From NCBI RefSeq assembly GCF_025150745.1, contig NZ_CP102282.1, forward strand, positions 1,437,501 through 1,501,500: DNA of 64,000 nt, given 5' to 3'. The notes beneath the pieces are model-generated. The model did not search any database. It had not been told where the DNA came from and saw only the letters and a program-made list of their open reading frames with translations. The stretch's first letter is position 1, and each line of letters begins with the position of its first letter. Below are positions 16,994-25,980 of this stretch, piece after piece. The position numbers and the translations under genes are program-made. Origin of the DNA: Eubacterium ventriosum. GTDB lineage: Bacteria; Bacillota; Clostridia; Lachnospirales; Lachnospiraceae.

Positions 16994-19060
16994 ATGAAAA
17001 AATTTGGACAATTAGTTGTTAAAGCCAGATATGTGATTTTGATAATAAGTATTTTGTTATTAATACCTGCAGCTTTTGGCTATGTTAACACAAGAGTAAA
17101 CTATGACTTATTGTATTACCTTCCGGATGGAATAGACACAATGACAGGTCAGGATATTATGTTAAATGATTTTGGCTCAGGAGCATTTGGTCTTGTGCTT
17201 GTTGATGGAATGGATGATGAAAATACAGCAAAATTAAAAAAAGAAATTGAAGGCGTAGATCACGTTAAGAATGTTCTTTGGTATGATAGTTTTGCAGACT
17301 TAAAAATTCCAAAGAGTATGTTACCAAAAGATGTTTACAATGCTTTTAATAAAGATGGAAGTACAATTATGATGGTTATTTTTGATGACACAAGTTCAGG
17401 CGACGGAACAATGAGTGCCATTGAAAACATAAGAACATTAACAAAACATCAATGCAAGGTCAGCGGTATTTCAGCAGTAGTAACAGATACTAAAAGCCTT
17501 GTTGAAAGTGAAATGGCAATATATGTTATTATCGCAGTTATAATTTCAATAATAGTTCTTTCAATACTTATGGACTCATGGTTGATACCCTTGTTCTTTA
17601 TGCTAAGTATAGGAATGGCTATTGTTTATAACCTGGGAAGTAACGTTGTTATGGGAGAAATCTCATACTTAACAAAAGCTTTGGCAGCGGTACTTCAGCT
17701 TGCAGTTACAATGGACTATTCAATATTCTTATGGCACAGCTATGAGGAGCAGAAGAAAGTAATACCAAATGACAATAACAAGGCCATGGCAAATGCCATA
17801 ACAGCCACAGTTTCATCAATTGTGGGAAGTTCAATTACAACAGTGGCAGGATTTATAGCTCTTTGCTTTATGACATTTACATTAGGACTTGATATGGGGG
17901 TTGTAATGGCAAAAGGTGTTGTATTTGGTGTAATTGCCTGTGTAACAGTATTGCCTGCAATGGTATTAATATTTGATAAAGCATTGGTGAAGACAAAACA
18001 CAAACCATTAATACCTGATTTTAAGAAACTTCCTAAGTTTATTACAAAACATTATCCGGTATTTATAATCATATTCTTAGTATTGATTTTTCCCGCATTT
18101 TACGGTCAGAAAAATACTAATGTATATTATGATTTAACATTAAGCTTACCTGAAAGTCTTGAAAGTGTTAAAGCTCAGAACGTTATTTCTGAGGATTACA
18201 ATTTAGGTTCAGCTAATATTGTATTAATCAGTTCAGATACACCTGATTACAAAGTATCTAAGTTATTAGATGACATTAAGGGAGTTGACGGTGTTCAGAC
18301 AGCTTTAGGCTTACAGACAGTATTAAACGGCTCAATACCTAATTCATTTATACCTGATGATTTGACTAAAGAGTTAAAGACGGATAAGTATGAAATGCTT
18401 ATATTTATGTCAAAATACAAGACAGGATCAGATGAGGCAAATAACCAGTGCAACGAAATAGAAAAGATAATTAAGAATTATAGCAAAGATGGTATGCTTG
18501 TAGGTGAAGCAGCATGTACAAGAGACTTAATTAAGATAACGGATAAAGACTTTACGGTTGTTAACTCAGTTTCAATTGTTTTGGTATTTATTATCATTGC
18601 TTTAGTATTTAAATCTATTTCAATACCGATTGTTCTTGTAGCACTTATTGAATTTGCAATCTTTATTAATATGGGTATTCCATATTATACGGGAGCAACC
18701 TTACCATTTATTGCATCAATTGTTATTGGTACAATCCAGTTAGGTGCAACAGTTGACTATGCAATTCTTATGACAAACAGATATAAGTCAGAAAGAAGTG
18801 CCGGACATGAAAAGAAGATTGCAGCAACAAATGCACTTCAGGCAACAATGAAATCAATTATCATTAGTGCATGCACATTCTTTGGTGCAACATTTGGTGT
18901 AGGTGCATATTCAAATATTGACATGATCAGTTCATTGTGTATCTTAATGTCAAGAGGAGCATTTATCAGTATGTTCTGTGTAATATGTATCCTTCCTGCA
19001 TTCTTTATAATTTTTGATAAGTTCATTATAAAAGGAAGTTACAAATTCCTTGAAAAATAA
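16994..19060 (+). CDS. MMPL/RND-family exporter
   Basis: 688 aa with two matching halves. Each has an N-terminal helix, an extracellular domain and a block of five or six membrane helices, giving about 12 in all. The charged in-membrane segment AVTMDYSIFLWHSYEEQ in half one and GATVDYAILMTNRYKSER in half two mark the proton relay typical of MMPL proteins. The ATG at 16994 has AGGTG six bases upstream; an alternative ATG at 16973 overlaps the preceding stop but lacks a ribosome site. It likely exports a lipid or amphipathic compound with the upstream lipoprotein, under the TetR regulator. The substrate is unknown. Confidence 0.88.
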   Translation: MKKFGQLVVKARYVILIISILLLIPAAFGYVNTRVNYDLLYYLPDGIDTMTGQDIMLNDFGSGAFGLVLVDGMDDENTAKLKKEIEGVDHVKNVLWYDSFADLKIPKSMLPKDVYNAFNKDGSTIMMVIFDDTSSGDGTMSAIENIRTLTKHQCKVSGISAVVTDTKSLVESEMAIYVIIAVIISIIVLSILMDSWLIPLFFMLSIGMAIVYNLGSNVVMGEISYLTKALAAVLQLAVTMDYSIFLWHSYEEQKKVIPNDNNKAMANAITATVSSIVGSSITTVAGFIALCFMTFTLGLDMGVVMAKGVVFGVIACVTVLPAMVLIFDKALVKTKHKPLIPDFKKLPKFITKHYPVFIIIFLVLIFPAFYGQKNTNVYYDLTLSLPESLESVKAQNVISEDYNLGSANIVLISSDTPDYKVSKLLDDIKGVDGVQTALGLQTVLNGSIPNSFIPDDLTKELKTDKYEMLIFMSKYKTGSDEANNQCNEIEKIIKNYSKDGMLVGEAACTRDLIKITDKDFTVVNSVSIVLVFIIIALVFKSISIPIVLVALIEFAIFINMGIPYYTGATLPFIASIVIGTIQLGATVDYAILMTNRYKSERSAGHEKKIAATNALQATMKSIIISACTFFGATFGVGAYSNIDMISSLCILMSRGAFISMFCVICILPAFFIIFDKFIIKGSYKFLEK

Positions 19061-19096
19061 AAGATGCTTAAAATAAAACACAATTAAAATAACACT

Positions 19097-19134
19097 AAAA
19101 AAGCCCCTTTTAACTTTAAAAAAAGGGGCTTTTG
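19097..19134 (+). terminator. Terminator after the MMPL gene
   Basis: AAAAAGCCCCTTTT pairs with AAAAGGGGCTTTT around a short AT loop, ending in a T-run. Confidence 0.88.
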
Positions 19135-19170
19135 TGATAGAATAATAGTATATTTTAAATAGATTGGGGT

Positions 19171-19317
19171 ATGGAGCAAAATAAAGTTAGTATTTCCACA
19201 GGCATTGTATGGAACAGCAGAATCGAAGATATGGAAGAAACTTTGAAAGAAGCTGACAGATGTATGTATGTGGAAAAAGATAAATATCATAAAATGACAG
19301 GAGGTGTTGTGCTATGA
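19171..19317 (+). pseudogene. C-terminal remnant of a GGDEF (diguanylate cyclase) domain
   Basis: A 48-codon frame starts at the ATG at 19171. It contains VSISTGIVWN and ETLKEADRCMYVEKDKYHK, the last beta-strand and helix of GGDEF domains (the 'LKxADxxMYxxKxxGR' end). The GGDEF active site and the rest of the domain are absent: a terminator lies only about 40 bases upstream. It looks like a deletion remnant. Its TGA overlaps the ATG of the following kinase-like gene (ATGA), so it may still be translated and coupled. Confidence 0.65.
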
Positions 19318-19910
19318 AGCAGATTATTATTGCAATCGGAAGAGAGTTTGGAAGCGGTGGACATCTTGTGGCTAAGAAATTGGCAGAACATTACAATATT
19401 CCATTATACAGCAAGGAACTGTTAGATGAAGTAGCTAAGGATGGAAGATATAGCAAGGAAGTTCTTGAAAGATTCGATGAGAAGCCAATGAACTTCGCTT
19501 TTATTCCTGTTCCTGCAGGGGGAACAACTATTTCACTTGAACAGGACATAGCTATCAGACAGTTTAACTTTATTCGCAAGAAAGCTAATGAAGAAAAAGA
19601 ATCATTTGTTATAGTAGGTAGATGTGCAGAAGAAATCCTTTCAGATAATCCTAACATGATTAGTGCTTTTATCTTAGGCGATAAAGATACAAAGACTAAG
19701 AGAGTTATGGAAAGAGAAGGAGTTGACGAAAAGACAGCTCTTAATATGATGAAGAAGATGGATAAAATGCGTAAAGTTTATCACAACTTCTATTGCGAAA
19801 GCAAATGGGGTGATTCAAGAACATACGATATCTGTATAAAAATAGGCAAGGTTGATGTTGATACAGCAACAGATATGATTATAAAGTATATTGATTCAAG
19901 AGATAATTAA
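19314..19910 (+). CDS. Cytidylate-kinase-like family protein
   Basis: 198 aa. It starts with IIIAIGREFGSGGHLVAKKLAE, the P-loop variant of the cytidylate kinase-like family, and continues with FVIVGRCAEEIL and a C-terminal helical part. Members of this family occur widely in Clostridia in place of, or in addition to, Cmk; the true substrate is not established. AGGAGGTG precedes the ATG, and the start overlaps the stop of a GGDEF remnant. The secB-like gene begins 29 bases after its end, which suggests a small operon. Confidence 0.8.
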   Translation: MKQIIIAIGREFGSGGHLVAKKLAEHYNIPLYSKELLDEVAKDGRYSKEVLERFDEKPMNFAFIPVPAGGTTISLEQDIAIRQFNFIRKKANEEKESFVIVGRCAEEILSDNPNMISAFILGDKDTKTKRVMEREGVDEKTALNMMKKMDKMRKVYHNFYCESKWGDSRTYDICIKIGKVDVDTATDMIIKYIDSRDN

Positions 19911-19939
19911 AATGAAAATAAATTTAAAAGGAGACTTAC

Positions 19940-20356
19940 ATGGGAGAACTAACATTTAAAGGGCTAAAGGTTGACGAATTGGACCTTACAAACAAGATTG
20001 AAGGACAGGTAGAATTAGATATTTCACAGAGAGCATCATTTAATGTGAAGTATTCTAATGACAACCTTCATTGCATGGCTAATCTTACAATTGATATGAT
20101 GGAGAAAACACATCCAATGGATTTCAATTTTAAGATTAGTGCTACAGCATTATTTGACTGTGAGGAAGGAATGGACAAGAAAGAAATTCATAAGAAAGCA
20201 TATGATGAAATTTATCCACATGTGCGTGCACTTGTCATTACATTTATGGTTAATTCAGGACTTCCACCAATCGTTATTCCGAAGGTTAAGATGGATGAAT
20301 CTAATATTAAGATAGAAGAAAATAAGAAGATTGAAGACAATAATTTGTACAGCTAG
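19940..20356 (+). CDS. SecB-like protein-export chaperone
   Basis: 138 aa. The C-terminal segment IYPHVRALVITFMVNSGLPP, followed by IVIPKVKM (from about residue 91), closely matches the 'YPHVR...SGFPPLMLPPINF' signature of SecB. The preceding part is a plausible SecB beta-fold (FNVKYSNDNLHCMANLTIDM). SecB holds preproteins unfolded for SecA in proteobacteria; SecB-like proteins in Firmicutes are much less studied. An acidic, lysine-rich tail (IKIEENKKIEDNN) is added at the C-terminus. The ribosome site AAAAGGAGACTTAC is strong. Confidence 0.7.
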   Translation: MGELTFKGLKVDELDLTNKIEGQVELDISQRASFNVKYSNDNLHCMANLTIDMMEKTHPMDFNFKISATALFDCEEGMDKKEIHKKAYDEIYPHVRALVITFMVNSGLPPIVIPKVKMDESNIKIEENKKIEDNNLYS

Positions 20357-20648
20357 TATCAAAATAGAGTCAAAAAACCGTTTTCATCACTTTCTTGAAA
20401 ATTAAAACATAATAAAAATTAAAAAAACAAAATAAACTATACAAAATGCACAAATACAAAAAAAACAAAGCTAAAAAGTAACTGAAAAGTGTACACTTTC
20501 AACAAAAAAATAAAAAATATTTTTGTATTGTTGCAAAAAACGTTTTTAATTTTTAAACTATAAGAGTATTAGATTTTTAGGTAACATAATAATCTAAACC
20601 CTTTCAATTTTGTGGCACCTCAAATTGAGGTGCCATTCCTGTTTTTAC
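20357..20648 (+). other. Gene-free AT-rich gap with a palindrome and a hairpin pair (possible small RNA)
   Basis: No reading frame is supported here. A perfect 14-bp palindrome AAAGTGTACACTTT sits at 20486-20499. Further on, TAGATT (20570-20575) can pair with AATCTA (20592-20597), followed by a strong terminator whose stem is GGCACCTC/GAGGTGCC (20614-20634) with a TTTTT tail at 20642. The terminator is 258 bases past the secB-like stop, so it may end a separate short transcript. I see no convincing promoter for one. Confidence 0.4.
20614..20646 (+). terminator. Strong intrinsic terminator between secB-like gene and sfsA
   Basis: GGCACCTC pairs with GAGGTGCC around a short AAATT loop, followed by ATTCCTGTTTTT. 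Confidence 0.82.
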
Positions 20649-20710
20649 GATTCAAATTCGTAATCTTCCAAAATCTTAATATTTGAATCCGCAAAGAATA
20701 AGTGTATAAT
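20649..20710 (+). promoter_or_regulatory. sfsA promoter overlapped by an inverted repeat
   Basis: TTGAAT (20683-20688), 16-base spacer, TATAAT (20705-20710). The -35 lies in the right arm of a 9-bp inverted repeat, GATTCAAAT (20649-20657) and ATTTGAATC (20681-20689). This arrangement would suit a repressor or, as RNA, a hairpin. Confidence 0.6.
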
Positions 20711-20745
20711 GGCAACATAGATTAAGAAAAAGGATAAAGCCTAAG

Positions 20746-21435
20746 ATGAAATACAGGAAAATAAAAAAAGGAAATTTTATAGAAAGACCTAACAGATTTA
20801 TTGCATATGTTAATGTGGAAGGGGAAGAGAATAATCCCCAGATAGTACATGTAAAGAATACAGGAAGATGTAAAGAACTATTAGTGGATAATGCAACAGT
20901 ATTTTTGGAAGAATCAGACAATCCCAACAGAAAGACTAAGTATGACCTTGTAAAGGTAATAAAAAACGGCATTCTTATAAACATGGATTCACAGGCACCT
21001 AATAAGGTGGTTAATGAGTGGCTTCTTAATAATGGTTTGTTTAAGAATACTGAATTGGTAAAGCCGGAGAAAACATTTGAGAAATCAAGATTTGACTTTT
21101 ATGTTGAAGGCGATGGCAAGAAAGCCTGGATTGAGGTTAAAGGCGTAACTCTTGAAAAAGACGGTGTGGCCATGTTTCCGGACGCTCCAAGCGATAGAGC
21201 AGTTAAACATATTGAACATCTTATAAAAGCCAAAAACATAGGATATGAGGCATATATTGTCTTTGTGATTCAGATGAAAGGGATTAAATATTTTACTCCA
21301 AACAGGGAAACCCACCCACAGTTTTGTGAGACTCTTATAAAAGCAAACAAGTCTGGTGTAAAAATTTTGGCGTATGATTGCATTGTAACAGAGGATGAAT
21401 TAAAAATAGACCAACCGGTAAAAATACTGTTATAA
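20746..21435 (+). CDS. sfsA: Sugar fermentation stimulation protein SfsA
   Basis: 229 aa, the normal SfsA length. Family marks: RPNRFIAYVNVEG, HVKNTGRCKELL, RFDFYVEG, WIEVKGVTLEKDGVAMFPDA and the C-terminal KANKSGVKILAYDC. The central part resembles a restriction-endonuclease-like fold (D-x(n)-E-V-K), and SfsA proteins bind DNA and may be nucleases; a role in maltose metabolism was proposed from E. coli. The start follows AAAAGGATAAAGCCTAAG. It is apparently transcribed alone from its own promoter. Confidence 0.92.
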   Translation: MKYRKIKKGNFIERPNRFIAYVNVEGEENNPQIVHVKNTGRCKELLVDNATVFLEESDNPNRKTKYDLVKVIKNGILINMDSQAPNKVVNEWLLNNGLFKNTELVKPEKTFEKSRFDFYVEGDGKKAWIEVKGVTLEKDGVAMFPDAPSDRAVKHIEHLIKAKNIGYEAYIVFVIQMKGIKYFTPNRETHPQFCETLIKANKSGVKILAYDCIVTEDELKIDQPVKILL

Positions 21436-21565
21436 CTTAGTAAAAACATATTAACAGAGGAAGGTAAAAAATTACTAAAAAATTTACTTAAAACGCAGAA
21501 AAATATTACCAAAATAATGGACAAAAAATTGTTATAATTGTTTATAAAATAAAGCGTGTAGACTG

Positions 21566-21595
21566 TTGACTAAAAAAGACTAATAGTGGTATTAT
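21566..21595 (+). promoter_or_regulatory. Sigma-A promoter upstream of the P-loop kinase
   Basis: TTGACT (21566-21571), 18-base spacer, TATTAT (21590-21595). Confidence 0.55.
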
Positions 21596-21669
21596 ATAGG
21601 GAAAATGGGGTTTAAAAAAAAGGCTAAAAATTATTAATTTATAAATTTATTTAGAAGAGGTTAGATATT

Positions 21670-22242
21670 ATGAAGAAGTTAATTTTAGTAACATCTCCAC
21701 CAGCATGTGGAAAAACATTTGTAACAAAGAAATTAGCAAAGGCTATGCCTAACTGTGTTTATCTTGATAAGGATTCACTTATCGTATTATCAAAACAGAT
21801 TTTTGTTGTAGCTAATCAGGAATACAACAGAAGCTCAGATTTCTTTGAAGAAAATATCAGAAACTATGAATACGATGCAATCATGGAAGTTGCAAGAGAA
21901 GCATTAGAATATAATGATACAGTATTCATTAACTCACCATTTACAAGAGAAGTTAGAACTCCAGGTTATATGGAGAATCTTAGACAGGATCTTTTAAAGA
22001 TTGGTGCAGAATTAGTTGTAGTTTGGGTACAGTGTGATGTTGAAGTTTGCAGACAGAGAATGATAGCACGTAACTCAGACAGAGATACATGGAAACTTGA
22101 AAACTGGGATGAGTACATTAAGAAGATTAATTTCACAGTACCTGATGGAATTAAGAATTTATTCTTATTTAATAATTCATCTGATGAAGCTTTCAAGAAG
22201 TCATTAGACGAAGCAGTAAAATATTTTAAAAATTTAAAATAG
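21670..22242 (+). CDS. P-loop kinase-like ATPase (AAA_33-type)
   Basis: 190 aa. Walker A is near the N-terminus as SPPACGKTF (residues 9-17), with LDKDSLIVLSK after it and VVVWVQCDVEVCRQRMIARNSDRD later. The R-x-x-x-R-x-x-R-D lid is typical of shikimate/gluconate-kinase-like and polynucleotide-kinase-like small-molecule kinases. The substrate cannot be told from the sequence. It stands alone with its own promoter and terminator; the start follows AGAAGAGGTTAGATATT. Confidence 0.8.
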   Translation: MKKLILVTSPPACGKTFVTKKLAKAMPNCVYLDKDSLIVLSKQIFVVANQEYNRSSDFFEENIRNYEYDAIMEVAREALEYNDTVFINSPFTREVRTPGYMENLRQDLLKIGAELVVVWVQCDVEVCRQRMIARNSDRDTWKLENWDEYIKKINFTVPDGIKNLFLFNNSSDEAFKKSLDEAVKYFKNLK

Positions 22243-22263
22243 TCTTTTAAGACAGTTTACTTA

Positions 22264-22298
22264 AAAAGAGAAGGGACGCCTAAGTTTCTTCTCTTTTG
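22264..22298 (+). terminator. Terminator after the P-loop kinase
   Basis: AAAAGAGAAG pairs with CTTCTCTTTT around a ~15-base loop and runs into TTTTGTG. Confidence 0.78.
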
Positions 22299-22373
22299 TG
22301 TTATAACAAAAAAGTAACAATTTGTTAAAATAAAGTCTATTGAAATATAAAAAATAAGAGTAAAATAAAAAAT

Positions 22374-22421
22374 ATCAAACGAAGAGGAGTTTGATTAGCG
22401 TTTGGTTTTTGATATCCAAAC
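22374..22421 (+). promoter_or_regulatory. clpB leader with consecutive, overlapping hairpins
   Basis: ATCAAAC (22374-22380) pairs with GTTTGAT (22389-22395), and GTTTGG (22400-22405) pairs with CCAAAC (22416-22421). The ATCAAAC arm can instead pair with the GTTTG at 22400. I find no CIRCE element and no clean CtsR heptad repeat, though the TTTGAT/TTTGG spacing vaguely recalls CtsR sites. Confidence 0.45.
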
Positions 22422-22468
22422 TAAATAAATATGAAAAACAAATTTAAATCAAAAGGAGGGATTTCATT

Positions 22469-25045
22469 ATGAACATAAGTAAGTTTACACAAAAATCTGT
22501 GGAAGCTATTCAGAACTGTGAGAAAGTTGCAGCTGAATATGGCAATCAGGAGATTGACCAGGAGCATTTAATCTACAGTCTTATTACATTAGACGACAGT
22601 CTGATTATTAAGTTAATTGAAAAGATGGAAATCCAGCCGGAGCATTTTAGAAATAGGGTAGAAGATTATATAGCAAAAAAGCCTAAGGTGCAGGGTGGAA
22701 ATCCATATGTAAGTCAGGCACTTAATAATGCCTTGATTTATGCCGAAGATGAGGCTAAAAGAATGGGAGATGAATATGTATCAGTTGAACATATTTTCCT
22801 TTCATTAATAGACAGACCTAATAAAGAAGTGGCAGAACTATTTAGAGAGTATGGGATTAAGAGAGAAAGATTTCTTGGAGCGTTGGAGACTGTTAGAGGT
22901 AATGTGAAAGTTACATCTGATAATCCTGAAAGCACATATGATGCTTTGTCTAAGTATGGACAGGATTTGGTTGAAAGAGCAAGAAATCAGAAACTTGATC
23001 CGGTAATCGGACGTGATAGTGAAATTAGAAACGTAATCAGAATACTTTCACGTAAAACAAAAAATAATCCGGTATTAATAGGTGAGCCTGGTGTTGGTAA
23101 AACAGCAGCAGTAGAAGGATTGGCACAGCGTATTGTACGTGGTGATGTTCCTGAAGGACTAAAGGACAAAAAGATATTTGCCCTTGATTTGGGAGCTCTT
23201 GTAGCGGGAGCCAAATACAGAGGTGAGTTTGAGGAGAGATTAAAGGCAGTTCTTGAAGATGTAAAGAACAGTGATGGAAACATTATATTGTTTATTGATG
23301 AACTTCATACAATTGTTGGTGCAGGAAAAACAGACGGAGCAATGGATGCAGGTAATATGTTAAAACCAATGCTTGCAAGAGGTGAACTTCATTGTATAGG
23401 TGCAACAACATTAGATGAATATAGACAATATATTGAAAAAGATAAGGCTTTGGAAAGAAGATTTCAGCCTGTAATGGTAAATGAACCTACTGTTGAAGAT
23501 ACAATTTCAATTTTAAGAGGTTTAAAAGAAAGATATGAAGTTTTCCACGGTGTAAAAATCCAGGATGGGGCATTAGTAAGTGCAGCAACACTTTCAGATA
23601 GATATATAACAGATAGATTTCTTCCGGATAAGGCTATTGACTTAGTTGATGAGGCATGCGCTTTAATTAAGACGGAAATGGACTCAATGCCTACTGAACT
23701 TGATGAACTTAGAAGAAAAGTAATGCAGTTAGAAATAGAAGAGGCAGCGCTTAAGAAAGAAACAGATAATTTAAGCAAAGAAAGATTAGCTGAACTTCAA
23801 AAAGAATTGGCAGAAATGCGTGATGAGTTTAATAACAAGAAAGCACAGTGGGAAAATGAAAAAGATTCTGTAACAAAATTACAGGATTTAAGAGAACAGG
23901 TTGAAAATGTTAAGAAGGACATTGAAAAAGCCCAGAGTGAATACAATCTTGAAAAGGCAGCAGAACTTCAGTATGGTAAGTTACCACAACTTCAGAAACA
24001 GTTAGAGGCTGAAGAAGCAGCAGTTAAGAATAAAGATTTATCATTGCTTAGGGAAAGTGTAACAGATGAGGAAATAGCAAGAATAATATCAAGATGGACA
24101 GGAATTCCGGTAGCAAAACTTACGGAAACAGAAAGAGAAAAAACACTTCATCTTGATAAGCAACTTCACAAACGTGTCATTGGACAGGATGAGGCAGTAA
24201 CAAAGATTACTGAATCAATTATCAGGTCTAAGGCAGGCATAAAGGATCCAAGTAAACCTATCGGTTCTTTCTTATTCTTAGGACCTACAGGTGTTGGTAA
24301 GACTGAATTGGCAAAAGCTTTGGCACAAAACTTATTTGATGATGAAAGTAATATGGTCAGAATTGATATGAGTGAGTATATGGAAAAATACAGTGTGTCA
24401 AGATTAATCGGAGCGCCTCCGGGATATGTTGGATACGATGAAGGCGGTCAGCTTACTGAGGCAGTAAGACGTAAACCTTATTCGGTTGTACTTTTTGATG
24501 AAGTTGAAAAGGCACATCCGGATGTGTTTAACGTACTTTTACAGGTACTTGACGATGGTCGTATTACAGACTCACAGGGTAGAACAGTAGACTTTAAGAA
24601 TACAATTTTGATTATGACTTCAAATATTGGTTCATCATATCTGTTAGAAGGAATTGATGACAATGGCAACATTAAGCAGGAAAATCAGGACCTTGTAATG
24701 AATGATTTAAGAAATCATTTCAGACCAGAGTTCTTAAACAGACTTGATGAAATTATTATGTTTAAGCCTTTAACAAGGGATAACATTGGCGGAATTGTAG
24801 ATCTTGTAATTGACAGTGTTAACGAAAGATTAAAGGATAGAGAGTTACAGATTAAGCTTACTGATGCAGCAAAAACTTATGTTGCAGATAACGGATATGA
24901 TCCGGTTTATGGTGCAAGACCATTAAAGAGATATTTGCAGAAGAATGTTGAAACATTGGCCGCAAGAGTTATTCTTGAAGGTAAGGTTAGTATGGGAGAT
25001 ACAATAACCTTCGATGTTGTTGACGGAAAGCTGGCAGTTGTTTAA
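22469..25045 (+). CDS. clpB: ClpB disaggregase (Hsp100 ATPase)
   Basis: 858 aa, full length. Order: Clp N domain (1-145), first AAA+ with GEPGVGKT (205-212), coiled-coil middle domain (about 400-525) and second AAA+ with GPTGVGKT near residue 605, then the D2-small domain ending [19 protein letters not shown]. The middle domain and absence of the ClpP-binding IGF loop separate it from ClpA/ClpC. It rescues aggregated proteins together with DnaK. The ribosome site AAAAGGAGGGATTTCATT is strong. It is monocistronic, between two hairpins. Confidence 0.97.
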   Translation: MNISKFTQKSVEAIQNCEKVAAEYGNQEIDQEHLIYSLITLDDSLIIKLIEKMEIQPEHFRNRVEDYIAKKPKVQGGNPYVSQALNNALIYAEDEAKRMGDEYVSVEHIFLSLIDRPNKEVAELFREYGIKRERFLGALETVRGNVKVTSDNPESTYDALSKYGQDLVERARNQKLDPVIGRDSEIRNVIRILSRKTKNNPVLIGEPGVGKTAAVEGLAQRIVRGDVPEGLKDKKIFALDLGALVAGAKYRGEFEERLKAVLEDVKNSDGNIILFIDELHTIVGAGKTDGAMDAGNMLKPMLARGELHCIGATTLDEYRQYIEKDKALERRFQPVMVNEPTVEDTISILRGLKERYEVFHGVKIQDGALVSAATLSDRYITDRFLPDKAIDLVDEACALIKTEMDSMPTELDELRRKVMQLEIEEAALKKETDNLSKERLAELQKELAEMRDEFNNKKAQWENEKDSVTKLQDLREQVENVKKDIEKAQSEYNLEKAAELQYGKLPQLQKQLEAEEAAVKNKDLSLLRESVTDEEIARIISRWTGIPVAKLTETEREKTLHLDKQLHKRVIGQDEAVTKITESIIRSKAGIKDPSKPIGSFLFLGPTGVGKTELAKALAQNLFDDESNMVRIDMSEYMEKYSVSRLIGAPPGYVGYDEGGQLTEAVRRKPYSVVLFDEVEKAHPDVFNVLLQVLDDGRITDSQGRTVDFKNTILIMTSNIGSSYLLEGIDDNGNIKQENQDLVMNDLRNHFRPEFLNRLDEIIMFKPLTRDNIGGIVDLVIDSVNERLKDRELQIKLTDAAKTYVADNGYDPVYGARPLKRYLQKNVETLAARVILEGKVSMGDTITFDVVDGKLAVV

Positions 25046-25063
25046 AGAGAACTGATTAAATTT

Positions 25064-25111
25064 AATTACACGGATTGCTTTGTGCTTTGCACTCCCGCAA
25101 TCCGTGTAATT
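25064..25111 (+). repeat. Long hairpin after clpB (terminator or small repeat)
   Basis: AATTACACGGATTGC (25064-25078) pairs perfectly with GCAATCCGTGTAATT (25097-25111). The loop carries GCTTTGCACTCCC. There is no immediate T-run. The upper part resembles the hairpin at 30299-30332, which suggests a small dispersed repeat also able to end transcription. Confidence 0.65.
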
Positions 25112-25162
25112 AAAATAATATATTTTTCATATAATGATTAATAAAATATTGTGTGAAGAGTA

Positions 25163-25870
25163 TTGAAAAGAATATTAAATAAAAAAATTTTAGTTGGAAT
25201 ATTATTAATAGGAATGTTAATAATAGGAATGGCATTTATTTACGGCAACTATAGGAACAGTGAAGTTGTTCTTACTAATCTAAATATTACAAATGTAAAG
25301 GATGCCATACCTAAGGTGGCTTTGACTTTTGATGACGGTCCCAGTAGCGTTTATACAAAAATATTGCTTGACGGACTTAAGGAGAGAAAGGTAAAAGCCA
25401 CCTTTTTTCTTGTAGGAGAGAACGTGGAAAATAACAAAAAGCTGACAAAAAGAATTTCAAAAGAAGGTCATCTTATCGGAAATCATACATATTCACACGC
25501 AGACCTTGCAAGGACTAATTACAATAAGGCATCGGTTGAAATTAATAAGACTAATGAGATTATAACAAGTATTACAGGAACTTCTCCAAAGTATATAAGA
25601 CCGCCTTACGGAGATGTGAACAAGAAACTTTTGGAAAATACAGGAATGAGGGTGGTTCTTTGGAATGTTGACCCGGAAGACTGGAAGGACCAGAATGCAG
25701 ACATTGTCGTTAACAGAATTATAAGCCATGTAAGACCGGGAGACATTATATTGCTTCACGATATTTTTAAAAGTTCAGTTGAGGCAGCCTTAAAGACTGT
25801 AGATATTTTGCAGGATAAGGGATATCAGTTTGTTACTGTGGATAAATTAAATAACAGTACAATAAAATAA
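25163..25870 (+). CDS. Polysaccharide deacetylase (NodB homology), membrane-anchored
   Basis: 235 aa with a TTG start preceded by GTGAAGAG. One N-terminal membrane segment (residues ~8-28) anchors the protein outside. The catalytic domain has LTFDDGPS (55-61) with the metal/base aspartates, NHTYSHADL (metal histidines), RPPYGDVN and the C-terminal ILLHD. The family removes acetyl groups from peptidoglycan GlcNAc/MurNAc or other polymers, and several members act in sporulation (PdaA/PdaB-like). I cannot decide the exact substrate. Confidence 0.87.
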   Translation: MKRILNKKILVGILLIGMLIIGMAFIYGNYRNSEVVLTNLNITNVKDAIPKVALTFDDGPSSVYTKILLDGLKERKVKATFFLVGENVENNKKLTKRISKEGHLIGNHTYSHADLARTNYNKASVEINKTNEIITSITGTSPKYIRPPYGDVNKKLLENTGMRVVLWNVDPEDWKDQNADIVVNRIISHVRPGDIILLHDIFKSSVEAALKTVDILQDKGYQFVTVDKLNNSTIK

Positions 25871-25904
25871 AAGTTGAAAAAATAGATTTAACAAATAAAT
25901 GTAA

Positions 25905-25933
25905 TTGAGAAAAGTTATGGATAATGATATACT
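25905..25933 (+). promoter_or_regulatory. Sigma-A promoter for the small membrane protein operon
   Basis: TTGAGA (25905-25910), 17-base spacer, TATACT (25928-25933), 48 bases before the start codon at 25981. Confidence 0.6.
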
Positions 25934-25980
25934 TGTCAGGAACTTGTGTGAAAAATTAGAAAAGTAGGAGAATTAAAAGA

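Noticed and set aside
22299-22468. CIRCE or CtsR operator for clpB
   Set aside because: No TTAGCACTC-N9-GAGTGCTAA, and the TTTGAT/TTTGG spacing does not match the CtsR heptad repeat closely enough.
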